64,000 bases of DNA from contig NC_033563.1 in the NCBI RefSeq assembly GCF_001680005.1, positions 496,001 to 560,000 on the forward strand. The letters run 5' to 3'. A program made the position numbers and the translations under genes. The notes below the pieces were generated by a model. The model had not been told where the DNA came from. It saw nothing but the letters and a program-made list of their open reading frames with translations, and did no database searches. Positions 20,833 to 33,500 of the stretch are shown here, one piece after another. Origin of the DNA: Plasmodium coatneyi. Its lineage: Eukaryota; Apicomplexa; Aconoidasida; Haemosporida; Plasmodiidae. Each line of letters starts with the position of its first letter. The stretch's first letter is position 1.

Positions 20833-22179
20833 CGTCGCCTTAGTTTGTGTGTGTGTTGGGTGGGGGGTAGACTAGTGTAAACAGTTGTATGTGTTTGCAG
20901 CGGTGTGCAACATCCACGTGCGATCTTGCCGTCGTTGTAGTTTTTTCAAACCTTTGCATGGTGAACAAAAGAAGCAGGAAAAAAGTAATTAAAATTATCA
21001 GCCGATCTTTAGTGTTTTTACATTCAGTTTAGTCATACTAGTGGACCCTTTATGTATGCTCATTTTTGTTTTAATTTTAGCTGATTTTTTTTTTTTTTTT
21101 TGCAGCCATATTTATAGCTATTTTTACAGTAATTTTTTTTTTTACCTGTCCATGTTCATATTTTTTTTTTTATACACTCCTTATTCATATTTTACCTTTT
21201 TAAGTAAAATATAACTCTTTTTTTTACAAAAGTTGTAAAAAATGTTTAAATAACAAAATAACCCTTTTTCTTTTTTTTTTATTGCAAATGGAGCGCGCCA
21301 CAAGGGAGGGTTTCCCCCTTTGACATGTTCTATTCTGGCGTCATTTCACAAATGCAAATCTGCTCTGGAAACTGACATGGCACGCGGATACCTGAGTATA
21401 CAGTGTGTGTGTCCTTCCCCTGATAGTAACTTTCAAACAAGTGCGAATTTTTTTCTGCATCATTACGCAATGGGGAGGAATAGCCAAGGTGTTTAATGGC
21501 GCAGAAGGAAATAAAAAAAAACAAGGCTTTTTCTCCCTACGCCGCATAGCATACACAATGTGGTGTTCATTATTTTCCACTCCATATACGGAAAAAGAAC
21601 ACATATAACATAATTACTCCCCATGTAGGTGTAAAACATGGCTGCAAACAGAATTGTCACCCACCATATGGCGCGCATATGAGCATACATATGTGCGTGC
21701 ATTTTTAAAGAGTATTTTTTTTTTTTTTTTTTTTTCTGTTATCCTTCCCAATTGTTTGTTCCCAGGCGAATAAAAACTCGCTTTATTGTGCATTGAATGA
21801 TCTCCTCACTGGAGATTCGTTACCCTTCAAGTATCTTCTCCCGTGCGGACGTACGATATGCATTTGCATGGGCCGAGTTCCTCCCCTTTGTAATTTTACT
21901 ATATTTATTATTATTTTTTTTTTTTGTGTGTTCCCTGCGTTTCCGGGGGGAAATTTTCAAATTGGTTTTTACGCACAAAGGGGGGATACCTCGCGTGAGT
22001 GGAAAAATCTCCCTTCTCTGTGTGCGCTGCTACTTGGCAAAGTGCATGCTTTGCTGTTCTATGCGCGCTGGTACGCATGTTCGTACGTATGCACACCAAC
22101 CCGCGTGTACTAACTAACGCGATAACCGAAGGGAGATGTGCTCCCCCTGGTAAAGCAAAAGAGAAGCAACAACAAAAAA
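20833..22179. other. Intergenic between plus-strand genes
   Basis: AT-rich flank with T tracts at ~21086-21101, 21131-21142, 21166-21174, 21265-21280 and 21717-21736. Small open frames are low-complexity. It should include the promoter of the gene starting at 22180. Nothing else is seen. Confidence 0.5.
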
Positions 22180-24525
22180 ATGAAGATGCTGGAGCTGAAC
22201 TACTACCATGGAGAGATATTCGAAAAGTACAAAATCAACAGCGTGCTGTCTGCACTGGTAGACAAGCACAAGCTGCAAAATGGAAGCATCGACTTTAATG
22301 AACTGAGCAACAGAAAGAACAACTACAGCATAATGGCCCTGTTGGGCAGCCAAATCAAAAATTTCAACGACGATGTGTATAAAGACATCGACACGAATGA
22401 TATCATCTTAGCTCTCTCCAAGTTGAAACAAATCGACGAACAAATCACCATAAACGAAAGCCGCAACAAAGACTACATTTTGGAGATGGCAGAGCAAATG
22501 TATTATGAGTACTCCCAGAAGGGACTCATCAGCAATGAAAATTCTTTCCATTTAAACGACAAGGAAAACTTCATCCGCGTGAACTTGCAACTAATGAATG
22601 AAATTAACGCAGGGATTAGGAGTTACCAAAACAAGATCCCCTATTTGCGTTCCTATTCGGACGAAAAATACCCCAGGGGGGATGCTTTACTCCCTGTCGG
22701 GGGAGATCCACACCATAATGGTGACGCTGAAATTTATAACATCTCTGGGTTAATCGAAAGGGATGATTATTACAACGTTAAGCAAAATGAGCATGCGGAT
22801 GATAGAGGGAGAAACCTGTTGGGTAGAAATACCTACCCGAGTAGGAAGAACAACCAAGTGTTTGCAAACAGGACTGATGAGCACCACCTAGTGGATGAAT
22901 TGGGGCCAAAGGAGGATGACAGCCATGTGGGCGTCATCCATGGCGGTAATGTCCATGCTAATGGGAAGAGCAACCTGCATCAGTACCGAAAGGAGGCGAC
23001 GAACAGTACCTACTGCAACAGCGTCGAAAATGTGAATGGCCCCATCGGGGCAAGCAGGCGGGGAAGTCTGAACTTCCTTGGTGAAGAGGACGGCGACGGT
23101 ACCCATATCGGGGTTGACCGTATTAGCGGCATTAATGATGACCGTGGTGAACGCCTAGGCGAACGAAGCGCAAGAAGCACCAGCAACCGTCGAAGGAGAA
23201 GCAGCCTCAGCAACGCGACGCGTTATCACCACGGGGAACAGACTCTGCTCAGAGACCCAGCGGAAGGAACCTATTTGAAGAGGGAAACGGTGCTGGCGAG
23301 ACCATCCGGGCATATGGGCCAAGCCAGGAAAACAGCGCAATACGAAGGAGAGGAAGAAGACAATAGCTTGACCGAAAATAACCACAGAAATAGTGCCCTC
23401 AGAAGTGCACACGATTTAGGCATAGCAATGCAGAATGAGCCAACAACACACAGAAGGAAAAGTTTTTACGATGCGGAGCATTCCAATAGAATCAACGCGA
23501 ACATGTGGGGCCATAGACATACGAGGGCCCATGCAAGTGGAAGCGGCAAAGGGATATTTGAAAAAAATATCGATCTTCTACCCAAGGAGGATTTAAACTA
23601 CTACGGAACCGAGTCTAAGCGAGCCATGAGTAATGTTAACAGCATTATGGGTGCACACCACGGCGCGGGGGATCTACCTAGGGGAAAATTAAATACACAT
23701 AACAATGTTTTCACCCAAAAGGGCCTTAACAGTAATGATTGCAATGGGAACCACGCCCCAAACAGCGTTCTTGAAAATATAGACAAGGCTGAACAGGAAA
23801 TCGTTAACAACCATTTGAAGAATTCGCTAACACAGAACGAATACGTCGCGAGGAGGATGAGCTCTATCCTTCTAAACCCAACCATGCAACAGAAGGAAAC
23901 CTTTAACAGCAGAGTTGTTCCCTCGTATGACCACCATGGCCAGCAAAGTGTAACAAAATTTGCTCCGAGGAATCCATCGAATGGTAATAACTACACAGGG
24001 GACCATTCTTTGCAGAAATACAGCACACTCGGTCAGAGAAAGAATTACACAGCAGATACGAACCACAACAGTAGCTTCATCGTAAGTAGCAGCGTCAACA
24101 AGAATAACACGTCTGAAGAGGATTCCATCATTCACGTGATTGGAGGGGCGGACCATGAGAATAAGCAATTCGCTGTGAGACCTAGAAATAGCTTCTTCAT
24201 GAGGGATAAAAACATGCACTTTAACTCTATGGAGAGAAATAACAGTTCTAACACGCCCCTAATAAATATGGAGAGTGTGAGTAACTTCTCGCGGAACGTG
24301 CCAAAATCGATTGAATCGAACATGAACATGTACACAAATAAACACTCACGGGCGCTGGACATAAACGACCTGAACAGCAATGCCAGTCGAAACTACGTGA
24401 ACAGTTCTAATAGCTTCAAAAGCGACTTCACAGCGATGCGGGAGAACTACGCCAAGATGCTGGATCGCTCCAAGTCGCTCACGTCGCAAATTTATCGGGC
24501 GCCCATTGCACAGAGGTACATGTAG
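22180..24525 (+). CDS. Conserved Plasmodium protein, Asn-rich, unknown function
   Basis: I chose the Met at 22180 (MKMLELNYYHGE, preceded by AACAAAAAAATG, an A-rich Plasmodium start context). The frame stays open to 22138, which would add a 14-residue basic leader. The product is about 781 residues. Residues ~1-140 look folded and helical (LELNYYHGEIFEKYKINSV, NDIILALSKLKQIDEQITIN, EMAEQMYYEYSQKG). The rest is hydrophilic, rich in Asn, His, Ser and Arg, and probably disordered, with a basic patch SNRRRRSS near residue 335. There is no signal peptide and no membrane segment. I recognise no domain. A cytosolic or nuclear scaffold is a guess only. Confidence 0.8.
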   Translation: MKMLELNYYHGEIFEKYKINSVLSALVDKHKLQNGSIDFNELSNRKNNYSIMALLGSQIKNFNDDVYKDIDTNDIILALSKLKQIDEQITINESRNKDYILEMAEQMYYEYSQKGLISNENSFHLNDKENFIRVNLQLMNEINAGIRSYQNKIPYLRSYSDEKYPRGDALLPVGGDPHHNGDAEIYNISGLIERDDYYNVKQNEHADDRGRNLLGRNTYPSRKNNQVFANRTDEHHLVDELGPKEDDSHVGVIHGGNVHANGKSNLHQYRKEATNSTYCNSVENVNGPIGASRRGSLNFLGEEDGDGTHIGVDRISGINDDRGERLGERSARSTSNRRRRSSLSNATRYHHGEQTLLRDPAEGTYLKRETVLARPSGHMGQARKTAQYEGEEEDNSLTENNHRNSALRSAHDLGIAMQNEPTTHRRKSFYDAEHSNRINANMWGHRHTRAHASGSGKGIFEKNIDLLPKEDLNYYGTESKRAMSNVNSIMGAHHGAGDLPRGKLNTHNNVFTQKGLNSNDCNGNHAPNSVLENIDKAEQEIVNNHLKNSLTQNEYVARRMSSILLNPTMQQKETFNSRVVPSYDHHGQQSVTKFAPRNPSNGNNYTGDHSLQKYSTLGQRKNYTADTNHNSSFIVSSSVNKNNTSEEDSIIHVIGGADHENKQFAVRPRNSFFMRDKNMHFNSMERNNSSNTPLINMESVSNFSRNVPKSIESNMNMYTNKHSRALDINDLNSNASRNYVNSSNSFKSDFTAMRENYAKMLDRSKSLTSQIYRAPIAQRYM

Positions 24526-25412
24526 GGGAGAGTAGAGTGGAAGAGACTTATACGTTTGTTACGTTTGCTACTTCCTACCCATTCAGTGCTGCTAACCGTG
24601 GCGCCGTCCTGGCTGAGGGGCACCGCAAAGGGCAAAACCCTTTTGCTAATTGAGCCAGATCACGAGTGTTTATGCACCTTTTTTTTGCTCCTTTTTTTTT
24701 TTTTGTTTGTTTTTGTTTTTCGAACTGCTCCGCAACGATAAATGGAGAAAGGTTTGTGGACACCATTTGGACAACACAAGGACAAACAACAACGGTAAAA
24801 AGACGTCCAAATGCGTCACCGCCGCACGGCGTTTGACTTAGTGGAAAATTCTACACAATTGCTCATCTGGCTTTTTTTTTTTTTTTTTTTTTTTTCCGGG
24901 TGATTTACTGCCCATTCGGTGGCAGCCCAGGGGGTGCAACTAGCCAAATGGATGCGTCCTCCTTAATTTGTCCCCCCAAAATATGAACGTTCATAAAAAA
25001 AAAGCAAAAAACATATTGCCGGCAAGGTGATTTTGCGGAATTTGTTGGCTGGGCTAGCTAAAATGCATGCCGAAAAAAAAAAAAAAAAAAAAAAAGAAAA
25101 TAGGAACGGAAAATGGCTTACTCCTAGGGGGTAACAGAAAATGCCGAGTTTTTTTACCGACCACCGGGAAGACAACTGTTGAGGAAATCCTTAAGTAGTC
25201 CATGTTTTTACTCAATTTATTAAGCCTTTTATTTTACTTACCTTCATTTTGTTTTGTTTATGTATTTTTTTTCTATTTTGCAAAGAACAAAAGTGCGAAG
25301 CGTTACGCCGACACTCGTAGCGAAGAAAAGAGGCACAGGTTTGGCTCCCTTTGGGAAAGCCCCACAAGGCACATATTCAGACAGACCTTGCGTCACCTCA
25401 CTCGGGTTAACA
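24526..25412. other. Intergenic between plus-strand genes
   Basis: Contains T tracts (~24694-24704, 24872-24895), an A21 run at ~25075-25095 and ordinary unique sequence. No coding frame is supported. It includes the promoter of the membrane-protein gene at 25413. Confidence 0.5.
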
Positions 25413-26175
25413 ATGCTGAACACCGATTTGGGGAAGCCCCAAGATGACGTGGCAGTGTATGAGTACACAGACATCCCAATGAGCGTGTCCTTGTCCACGT
25501 ACGTTTATAAATTTAAGCCATGGAATAATGACACGCGTTATTTATATCCCCCCGAGAAGATGCAGAGAGAAATAGACGACCTAAATTTGCTAATGAAGTC
25601 GATGGTTCCATGGTCATAATTTATTTCAATAAATTGTTTCGCGTTCGTAGAGGGGAGCATATAACCATCTGCGACGCGGTATGCAAGCTTCTACCCGTTT
25701 GTGACACGCACATGATTGTTCACTCATCTGCTCACACATAACTACACCATATATGTATATATGTATTATATGTGTGAACCCCACCAATATTCGCCCTCTC
25801 CCCCGCAGGACTTCCACCCTGTTCATGTCGACCATTTCGTGCACCCTGATGTTCATAGGCTTCTGTGGACTCATCACATTTTTTCACTTCAAAAACGACG
25901 TCGATACTTCCTTTATATTTGCATGCATTTTTTTAGCGTCCTTTATCCACTACTTTATAAGCCTAGTGTTCAGGTACTTAATAACCAAGTCTGTGATTAT
26001 GTCCGTGGAGTCCAGGATAAAGGAACTAAACGAGAAGTACGACAACGACAAAATCTATTTTAAGTTAATTAATTTAAGTGCCTTTGGATTCAAGTATTTA
26101 AAATTTCACTGGGGTCACAACAACACTATCCACTATGCGCTGCGTGTTGTGTACAAGTATTGCGTAATAATATGA
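25413..26175 (+). CDS. Conserved membrane protein with two helices, unknown
   Basis: Two exons: 25413..25612 and 25809..26175. The donor is TG|GTCATA and the acceptor CCCGCAG|GAC; phase 2 joins to Trp-Thr-Ser. The model closes at 188 residues. The donor is weak, so the exact junction is less sure than the exons. The N-terminal ~65 residues are soluble (EYTDIPMSVSLSTYVYKFKPW). Two membrane segments follow (~72-92, STISCTLMFIGFCGLITFF; ~98-118, SFIFACIFLASFIHYFISLVF), then a Lys/Tyr-rich C-terminus of ~70 residues. No family is recognised. The layout (soluble N-terminus, hairpin, soluble tail) resembles small ER or organelle membrane proteins. Confidence 0.75.
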
Positions 26176-27223
26176 GTCAGGCAAAGGTGCGTGGGGGAAG
26201 GGGGCAAAAAATAAAGCACACAAAAATGAATAAAGTTTGGAACATTTTCGCCCACCACAACACCACGATGCTTCACCTTCCACGTGTTTAAAGTGCAAGA
26301 GGAGAAGCACAATGGAAAGAAAAGTAAGAAAAAAAAAAGAGAAAAAAAAAATTAAGCAACTGGGAAAGGTTACCCACTTCGCTAATCCCATTTCTTGCTA
26401 TGCTGTCCACTCTGTCCATTTTTTTTCACTTTCACCATTTTTCTCTTTTTTCTCATTTTCCCCCCTTTTAAAGAAATGGGTCACACTAAAAAAAAGTCAT
26501 TTGCCGAAGCTGCGTACACGACTTGGGCGAAACGGCTGAGGGAGGCGTGTTCCTCATATGCCGCCATTGCTTCTTCACCCATGGAGCGAATTTTTTTTTT
26601 TGGAAACAAATTTCATTTTGTCTCCTTTAACTGCGTAGTGTTGAGTACTACAACTGTGGTGACACATCTTGTTGGCATATCGCGCCACCCACAAAAGCAC
26701 GTCACATAAAAACGTTTTTTACCCATTTTCACTCTCGGAGGGAGACCAAGCCCGAAGGCCCTTTTTAATACTGTTGTAGCTTTTCTTTTTCATTATGCTG
26801 TGAATTTCTTTCCTGTTGGAATCTCTGGACGATTTTTGGGTACTGATAAGGGAGTGGGGAAATGGGAAATTATTTATCTCGCAAAGCGGTCGTTGCGCGA
26901 ACGGAGCGGAACGAAAAAAAAAAAGACGGGGAAAACAAAAAAGGGAGGCATAAATAAATGACAATGGGGGGAACCCCCACCCCTCCTCTTCTCTTGGCTT
27001 TTCAACATGAGAAGTGGACGAATAAAAAAAAAAAAAAAAAAAAAAAATGGACTGCCTAGCTGAGGTGATGTGATTGCTTTTTCTGTTCGACTGGTAAACT
27101 ATTTCGCGGGTAGACCGCATGGACATAACAGCGTAACAACTCAATGTGGCACAATAGTACGACGTAGCGTAAAAAGGACCGGCTGGCGGACACCGGCAAA
27201 CCGCTCAGAGTAAATCTTAATTT
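26176..27223. other. Convergent intergenic region
   Basis: 3' flanks of the membrane-protein gene (+) and the SRRM1-like gene (-). Contains an A-rich patch at 26325-26355, a pyrimidine-rich stretch at 26418-26470 and an A23 run at ~27026-27047. No gene is supported. Confidence 0.5.
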
Positions 27224-29026
27224 CTACCTGTCGTCGACAAACTCATTCATGGAGCCTCTACCATTTCTGCCATTCGCTGTGTCCAACTTTCTTCGATGCT
27301 TATTCCTTTCCGTCCCTGCGGACGAAAGTGAAAGTGAGGGGGAAGAACTGCTTCTTCCATCCGACTTGGTTGCACTGACACTACTGCGGGGGCGTTCATG
27401 CTTACCTCTCCTTTCCCTCCTTGCATAGTCCCTCTCGATGCTGCTTGTGCTGCTGCTGGATGCAGTGCTTGACTTGGACTCGGATGGCGTTACGGTGGAT
27501 TGCCTTCTGCGTTCCCTGCGAGATCTTCTTATGTCCAGGCTTCGATCTCTAACGCGATGTCTTCCCCTGTCTCGATGCCTCTCCCTTTCTCTGCTTCTTT
27601 CCCTTCCCCTACTTCTATCCCTCCTTCGACTTCTATCCCTTCGCCGGTTTCTGTCCCTGTTGCGGCTTCTATCCCGATCTCGCCTTCTCCTCCTTTCTCT
27701 ATGCAGATCCATTTTCCTCCTGTGCCTGTCACTGCTGCGCTCAGGACTAGAACTATCTACACTTGACATATGTTTATGACTTTTTTTTTTTTTTTTTAAT
27801 TCCTCCGTTGGCTCATCCGAAGAGGAATCTTCAATAGAGCTCGGCTCCTCCCGCTCCTCTTCATCTGCACCATTGGACGTGTCTTCATCACTGCGATGCT
27901 TTCCCCTCTTTACATATATTTTATTTTTCCTCCTTTTGTAATTAGTGTGTTTGTCTAACTGGCTGGTGGACCGGGACGATTCGGGAGTAGAAGATCTAGT
28001 TGGTTTCTTCCTCCTCTTGTTGTGGATGTGATCACTGCGTTTAGGTGAGTCCCTATCGATCTGTTTGTTCTGGTCCTGCGGCATCCCATTTAGGTCATCC
28101 GTTTTTCCGCTGGCGTTTTCCACTGGGGTGTGGTCTTTCTGGTTTACATTTTCTGCGAAGGTAAGGGGGGTACGGAAGAAGATGTGGACACATGCGTGGA
28201 AGTAATCGTAGCCTCGACGGCTTCCTCAATTTTGCATCACGTATCGTATACCTGTGTATATGCTCCTTAAACTATCGATGTTCCTCTGCAGGAGCTCATT
28301 CTCCTTTCTGACTTGCTCCATTTCTATTCTTTTCGTTTCCAGTTGGGATTCCACAATTTGTTCTTCATTCTGCTCGTTAGAAATGAGAAGTTCCAGTAGT
28401 TCCTGGACGAAGACTTCGCTTTTTTTATTTCCTGCGGTGGAGGGGGAGTGGCGAACAATATACACGTGGGGAGCACATACGACGGGGTTACTTCCGTTGT
28501 TACTCCGTTGATGTCATTTTTTATCACCACCGCGAGATTAACTTCGCTACACTCCTCCGTTCACGGCCCTTACCAATGAAGCCAGTAAGATTTATTTTCA
28601 GCCTCTTCGAGTTTAGGAAGTTTTCGCTCTCGTCGTCTGTGGGGGTGAGTAATGGTTTATTAAAAGGTAGCATATAGCACGGGTTAGCAGAAAGTATAGC
28701 ATGCATAGCACGTAGCATGTGCGGGTTGACGCTTCTAATCAGGCACGCCGCATTGGGGAGAAAGTTTTTTTACCGATGCCTTCCTCGTCGAGCCTCAACT
28801 GAGAGACACAGTACTCATACAATATGTCGTCCTCAAAGCCTAAAATTTCGATGAGCCTTTTGTGAATCCATTTTCCTACCACGTCCAAGTTGATCTTGGT
28901 GAGGTCTATCTTTTGGTTATAAATTTCCGGCCAGGTCATTTTTTCAATTAGCTTTTTTTCCTTATCCCCAAAGTAGGGCGTCTGCTCCGTATTGGTGCCT
29001 TTGTAGAATCCGCCCGCACCCCTCAT
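27224..29026 (-). CDS. SRRM1/SRm160-like splicing coactivator with PWI domain
   Basis: Four exons: 29026..28774, 28636..28574, 28431..28252, 28152..27224, all introns phase 1. The model closes at 474 residues. The start MRGAGGFYKGTNTEQ resembles the human SRRM1 start (MDAGFFRGTSAEQ); a Met nine codons upstream is possible. Residues ~20-125 form the PWI domain: IDLTKINLDVVGKWIHKRL, EILGFEDDILYEYCVSQL, then INLTGFIG. A coiled coil (~125-165, ETKRIEMEQVRKENELLQRN) and a long Arg/Ser/Glu/Asp-rich tail with RRRDRDRSRNRDR-type repeats follow. PWI domains bind nucleic acid; SRm160 works with SR proteins in constitutive and alternative splicing and links to 3'-end processing. The match is clear; target specificity is unknown. 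The tail is much shorter than the ~900 residues of human SRRM1. Confidence 0.88.
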
Positions 29027-30529
29027 TGTTCCTTTTTCGATACGGTTGAACAAAGCACTGTGTGGGTATGGACCTGTACTGACGACTACCTCTAGTCTAT
29101 TCGATTCACCCCCCTTTTTAAGTCTACTGTTTATGCGTCGCTATGCTTGTTACTACTGTGAACCTATAAAGCGACGTCCCTTGGCGGCCACGATGGGCAG
29201 GTAAAATCCTACGTGCTTCACACAGAGGTGTCCTCCCTGCTGCCAGGGTTACCACTTATATCCCGTGGGAACAGATATATATCCTGACATTGGCATATGA
29301 AATGGGAACTGTTACGTAGAAGTGGGGGATCTCCCACCCTCTGCATTGGAAACCTTTTACGAATCGACCTTATATAGGGAAATTTAACTGATACAGCTTG
29401 GCAAAGGTTATCTTGGGAGGCTGCAGGAGGGGAGAAGTTCAGATTGGGCTTTTTTCTTCCACTAATTTTATACCATAAGGCCCTCCCCTTTATATGTACA
29501 TATATGGCACTTGCTGTTTCTGCGCTTTCTGCTATTTTTTTTTTTTATTTTTTTATAATCTAGCTAGTCTCTCCCCCCCTTGGGCTGACGAATCACGTTA
29601 ATTCTCCAGCCAAGGGGAAAAGAAAAGAAGTAGGTATGTATACTCCCGCGAAGGTGTTCCCCTGAACGAAGTTTCTAAGCGCTTCGCTAATCACGCATCC
29701 CACGTGCTCCATACAACGAACAGGAGAAGAAACTGTTTTATATTTTGCGCCACTGGCGGGAAGGTAGCTCTACCTGTTTTTTTTTTTTTTTTTTTTTTTT
29801 TACGCATAGGAACGAGAAAAAAAAAAAAAAAAAAAAAAAAAACTGAACGCGATAAACGCGCGAACTGCGACAAATGCATATATCAGGGTGGGGCGCACCA
29901 TCTTTCGCTTTTCTATACGTAGAGTGTGCCATGTATGTTGCAATTACTCACAGTTGGGGGGATGTTTAATGGGGCAATCCGCTCGGAGAGGCTACCCAAC
30001 CTCACGCTTCCTGCTTCGACGGCGCAAGTGAGAGGAACAAAAGAAGGCGGAAACAGATCTAACAAGGTACAACGGAGTCGCGTTTTGCCATCGTTAAATG
30101 AGGAGCAGCAAACAACAGAAGAAAAGCGAACGTACCCATACACGTATGTACATTTGGGGAATAACAAAACTGTCGGACAAGCAACCTGATTCGTCTAATC
30201 CCTGGAAGACCCTCTTTCGTGGCAACTGTGTACGTGTGTGGATAGGTAGGCCTCGCCATATGTCCCTTTGGGAACCTCCTCCCTCCCATGAGATGATGCT
30301 TTTACTTCCTTTTCCGCCGCTGCCCCCAGGCTGCTCCCCCTTGAGCATACACGCCCGCTGAAGGGGAGGGGAAAAACATATTTTCAATAACTTGGCACAA
30401 ATTTGCGAAGGGGCAATGGTATTAGTCGTGGAACGATTGAAATGCTTCTCTTGGGGGGGCTATTTTAGGGAGACGTGAAGAGGTACCTACCGTATCCACC
30501 GCCGCTGCGCTTGTACCCCACCTCCCGGG
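29027..30529. promoter_or_regulatory. Divergent intergenic region, SRRM1-like / valine-tRNA ligase
   Basis: The two flanking genes point away from each other, so both promoters should lie here. A T22 tract (29779-29800) is followed within 20 bp by an A24 run (~29817-29841). Together they could form a long hairpin or act as a nucleosome-free region. Short open frames at 29926..30361 have no family resemblance. Confidence 0.4.
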
Positions 30530-33500
30530 ATGAAGGCGCTGCTGCCCCACCTGTGCATTATGCACCTGTGCCTGACCCCTTCGCCAGTGGAAGGGCACAC
30601 ACGAAGGGGACTGCTAACTGGAGCGAATCTGTCTCCACAGGGAGGAGAAATACGCCCCCGTGTCCCTGTGGTGGTTCCTAATCGTGTCTTCAGAATTAGG
30701 TCTGTTGCAACACAACCTAGCTGTTGTAAACGACCGAGCGAATGCCCCCCTGTTGTTACACGTGATGACTCCAGCACAAGTGAGCGAAAGAGCAAAAGAG
30801 GAAGACACCCTTACCGGGGTTCACTCCATTTTGTTGAAGGCATATCCGCCGGGGTGTCGCCCCGTTTGCGAGAACTTGGTATAGCAACCGCAGGAGGGAG
30901 AAGAAGAAAAAAAAAAAAATTTTCACCCATCTACCCAACAACGGGGGAAAAGCAGTTACCCCTACGTTTATTACGAAATCATGTACTAGACTCCCTGACG
31001 GTCTGCAAAAATGAATCCATATCTACAACAGTCGCACTAAGTGGGGGCTTAGAAAAGACGAGGGACCTACTGGAAGAGCTTTACCAAAGGGGCGATGTCA
31101 GGGGAAGTCCCTTTCCCAAGTATGCCTTTTTTAAAAACACAGACGGTTTTTTAGGTTTAGAAAAAATTTACAAGATATCGAGAAGAAGGAGGTGGAACAC
31201 TACCCCCTCATGGAGTTCATTACTTCAGGAAAATCAACTGCATAAGTACATTAACCAAATAGACGACCTTAAGGGATTATACAGCAAAGAACTAACGGCT
31301 AGTCTATATACCATGAAGCAGAGAGAAGAGAAGAGGTACCTGGACCGGTACAGTCCCTCAGAGTATGCCAAGTCATTTATTTTTTTATTTCCGCCACCGA
31401 ACTTGTCTGGAGAGTTACACGCGGGACACTACTTCAACTTCGTTCAGCTTCACGTGCTCTTACTCTTCAGTAGGCACGTCTGGTCCAAGTTCTCCCTGCC
31501 GCTGTACGGTAAGGTCACTGAGGGGGCAGGCAGGCATAGTTGTCCCTGCTGGGAAGGAGATGCACCATGTCTACATGATTTTCTCTTAACTACCCTTTCC
31601 GCAGGCGCAGACCACGGAGGACTGAGCGCTCACGCCGCGTTCTCCAGAGTAGCCAACCCAAAGTGGACCAGAGAAAAGTACATAAGCGAAATAAACCGGT
31701 GGCAGGGAAAGCTAAAGGAAAAAATCCTCACGTGCATGCAAAAAATGAATATCGTAGTGGATAGGAGCCGCTTCTACAACACCATGGATGAAAATATGAA
31801 GCAAATTGTAAAGGACACTTTCCGCACATTGTATAGGAACAACTTTATTGTGAAGAAACTTTACCCTGTGTATTATTGCCCTCGGTTGGGAACCATCGTT
31901 TCCAAACTGGACGTAGAATTCAGGGAGGCGCTCCACCCTAAATGGAGGGTAACACTGCGCCTGGTGGATGGTGGGGAAGAATCGCATGCAGACACATCCA
32001 GTGACTCTCCCCATGGGGATACCCCTCCAGGGGAAAAATCAAAAGACAAAATAGGAGAACAGCCCAACTGTAAGTATACGAAGAACTCGCAACAAACAAA
32101 TGAGGTGAAGTTTTTCCCACAAAGCTCCCACCATTTTTTTTACTTAAAAAGTACTCATGAAGTGCTACCTGAACTTACCCCATCGGAGTGCATCCATGTC
32201 GAAGTAGCCAACTTGGAAGAGTTAAAAAAAGTTGTAGCTATTTTGTACTTTTCTCCAAAGAAGGAGAAGCGCTATAGGGGCAAGTACGCCTTGCTGCCCC
32301 TTCTAAACAAGGGAGTACCTTTGATTTGTGCCAACGAGCGGAACGTTCTACCAGTACTGCGAAGTGGGAAGATACAGGAGGGAACTTTGCATGAAGTGGG
32401 CCACGGTGAAGGCGCTGGGGATGTATTCATCCCGGTGTTTTCCAAGGAGGAAAACTTTAACCACTATGCGAATGGGACAAGTTACACAGACCAATCGGAG
32501 GCATTACATTACGCCAAACGGGGGAAACATACCCAGAATAGCGGGACTAAAAACTGCCAAGAGGAGCAGGGACTCCTCCCGCTCGTGGAACACCTGATGG
32601 AGAGCGGTCTGGCCAAAGTGGTAATCCCACGGGAGACGCAACTGAAGTGTGCCTTTTATAAAAATAACGAATGTGTACTGACCCTGGCGGAGCAGTGGTG
32701 TCTGGACTATGAAAAGCTGAGCAAAATATTTTTTGATGGTCCTCATGGAAGGGAAAAAAAAAGCTACAGAATAATTCCTTCCAAATATGGGGACTACTTC
32801 ACAGGGGCATTTCCCCCCCCCAGTGAGTGGACGTTAAGCAGGCAAGTCCCCTACGGGCACCCAGTGCCGCTATTTAAGTATGAGCCTCCCGATGGGGGGG
32901 TAGAGAAAGACGCCCTTTTGGGAAACTCCTCCTGCTATGTGTACGGCAACGACGTGGATGAAGCTTACCACAATTTATCTAAGTCGAAGCAATTCCAAGG
33001 TATCCAAATCAGGAGGGAGTTTCTAAAACGGGAGGAAGACGTGTTGGACAATTGGTTTTCCTCCTCCCTGTACCCACTGCACTGCATTAAGGAGTTGGGG
33101 GTTGATTTGTTCCACTTTCTGCGGGTCAGGAAGAGTCTGGTGGACTTCCTCCTCACAGGGAAGGACATTCTGCAGCCGTGGGTGGTGCGCAGCTTCGTGG
33201 TCCTGAACTATGTGATGCAGCATTTGGGGGGAGACCAAAACCCTGAGAAGAGCCGCCTGAACAAGCACGCTGACATGAAGACCGATTGTGCACCCCCACC
33301 ACTCGTTGGCACCGTCAAATTCCACGGCATTTTGAAAGACCAAGCGGGAAGAAAAATCAGCAAAAGCGAAACGAACGCAACCTACTATGATAGCCTCGTG
33401 CGGGAAGCGAACGTGGATGAAGTAAGGCTCTCCTTCTGTTTTATCCAAAGGGACACAGAGGATGTCTACCTAAGTGAAAACATCAACCGGAAGAGCAGAA

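Noticed and set aside
29926..30361. Two overlapping ~87-codon open frames (+) before ValRS
   Set aside because: Short, different frames, no family resemblance; more likely promoter and leader of the ligase gene.
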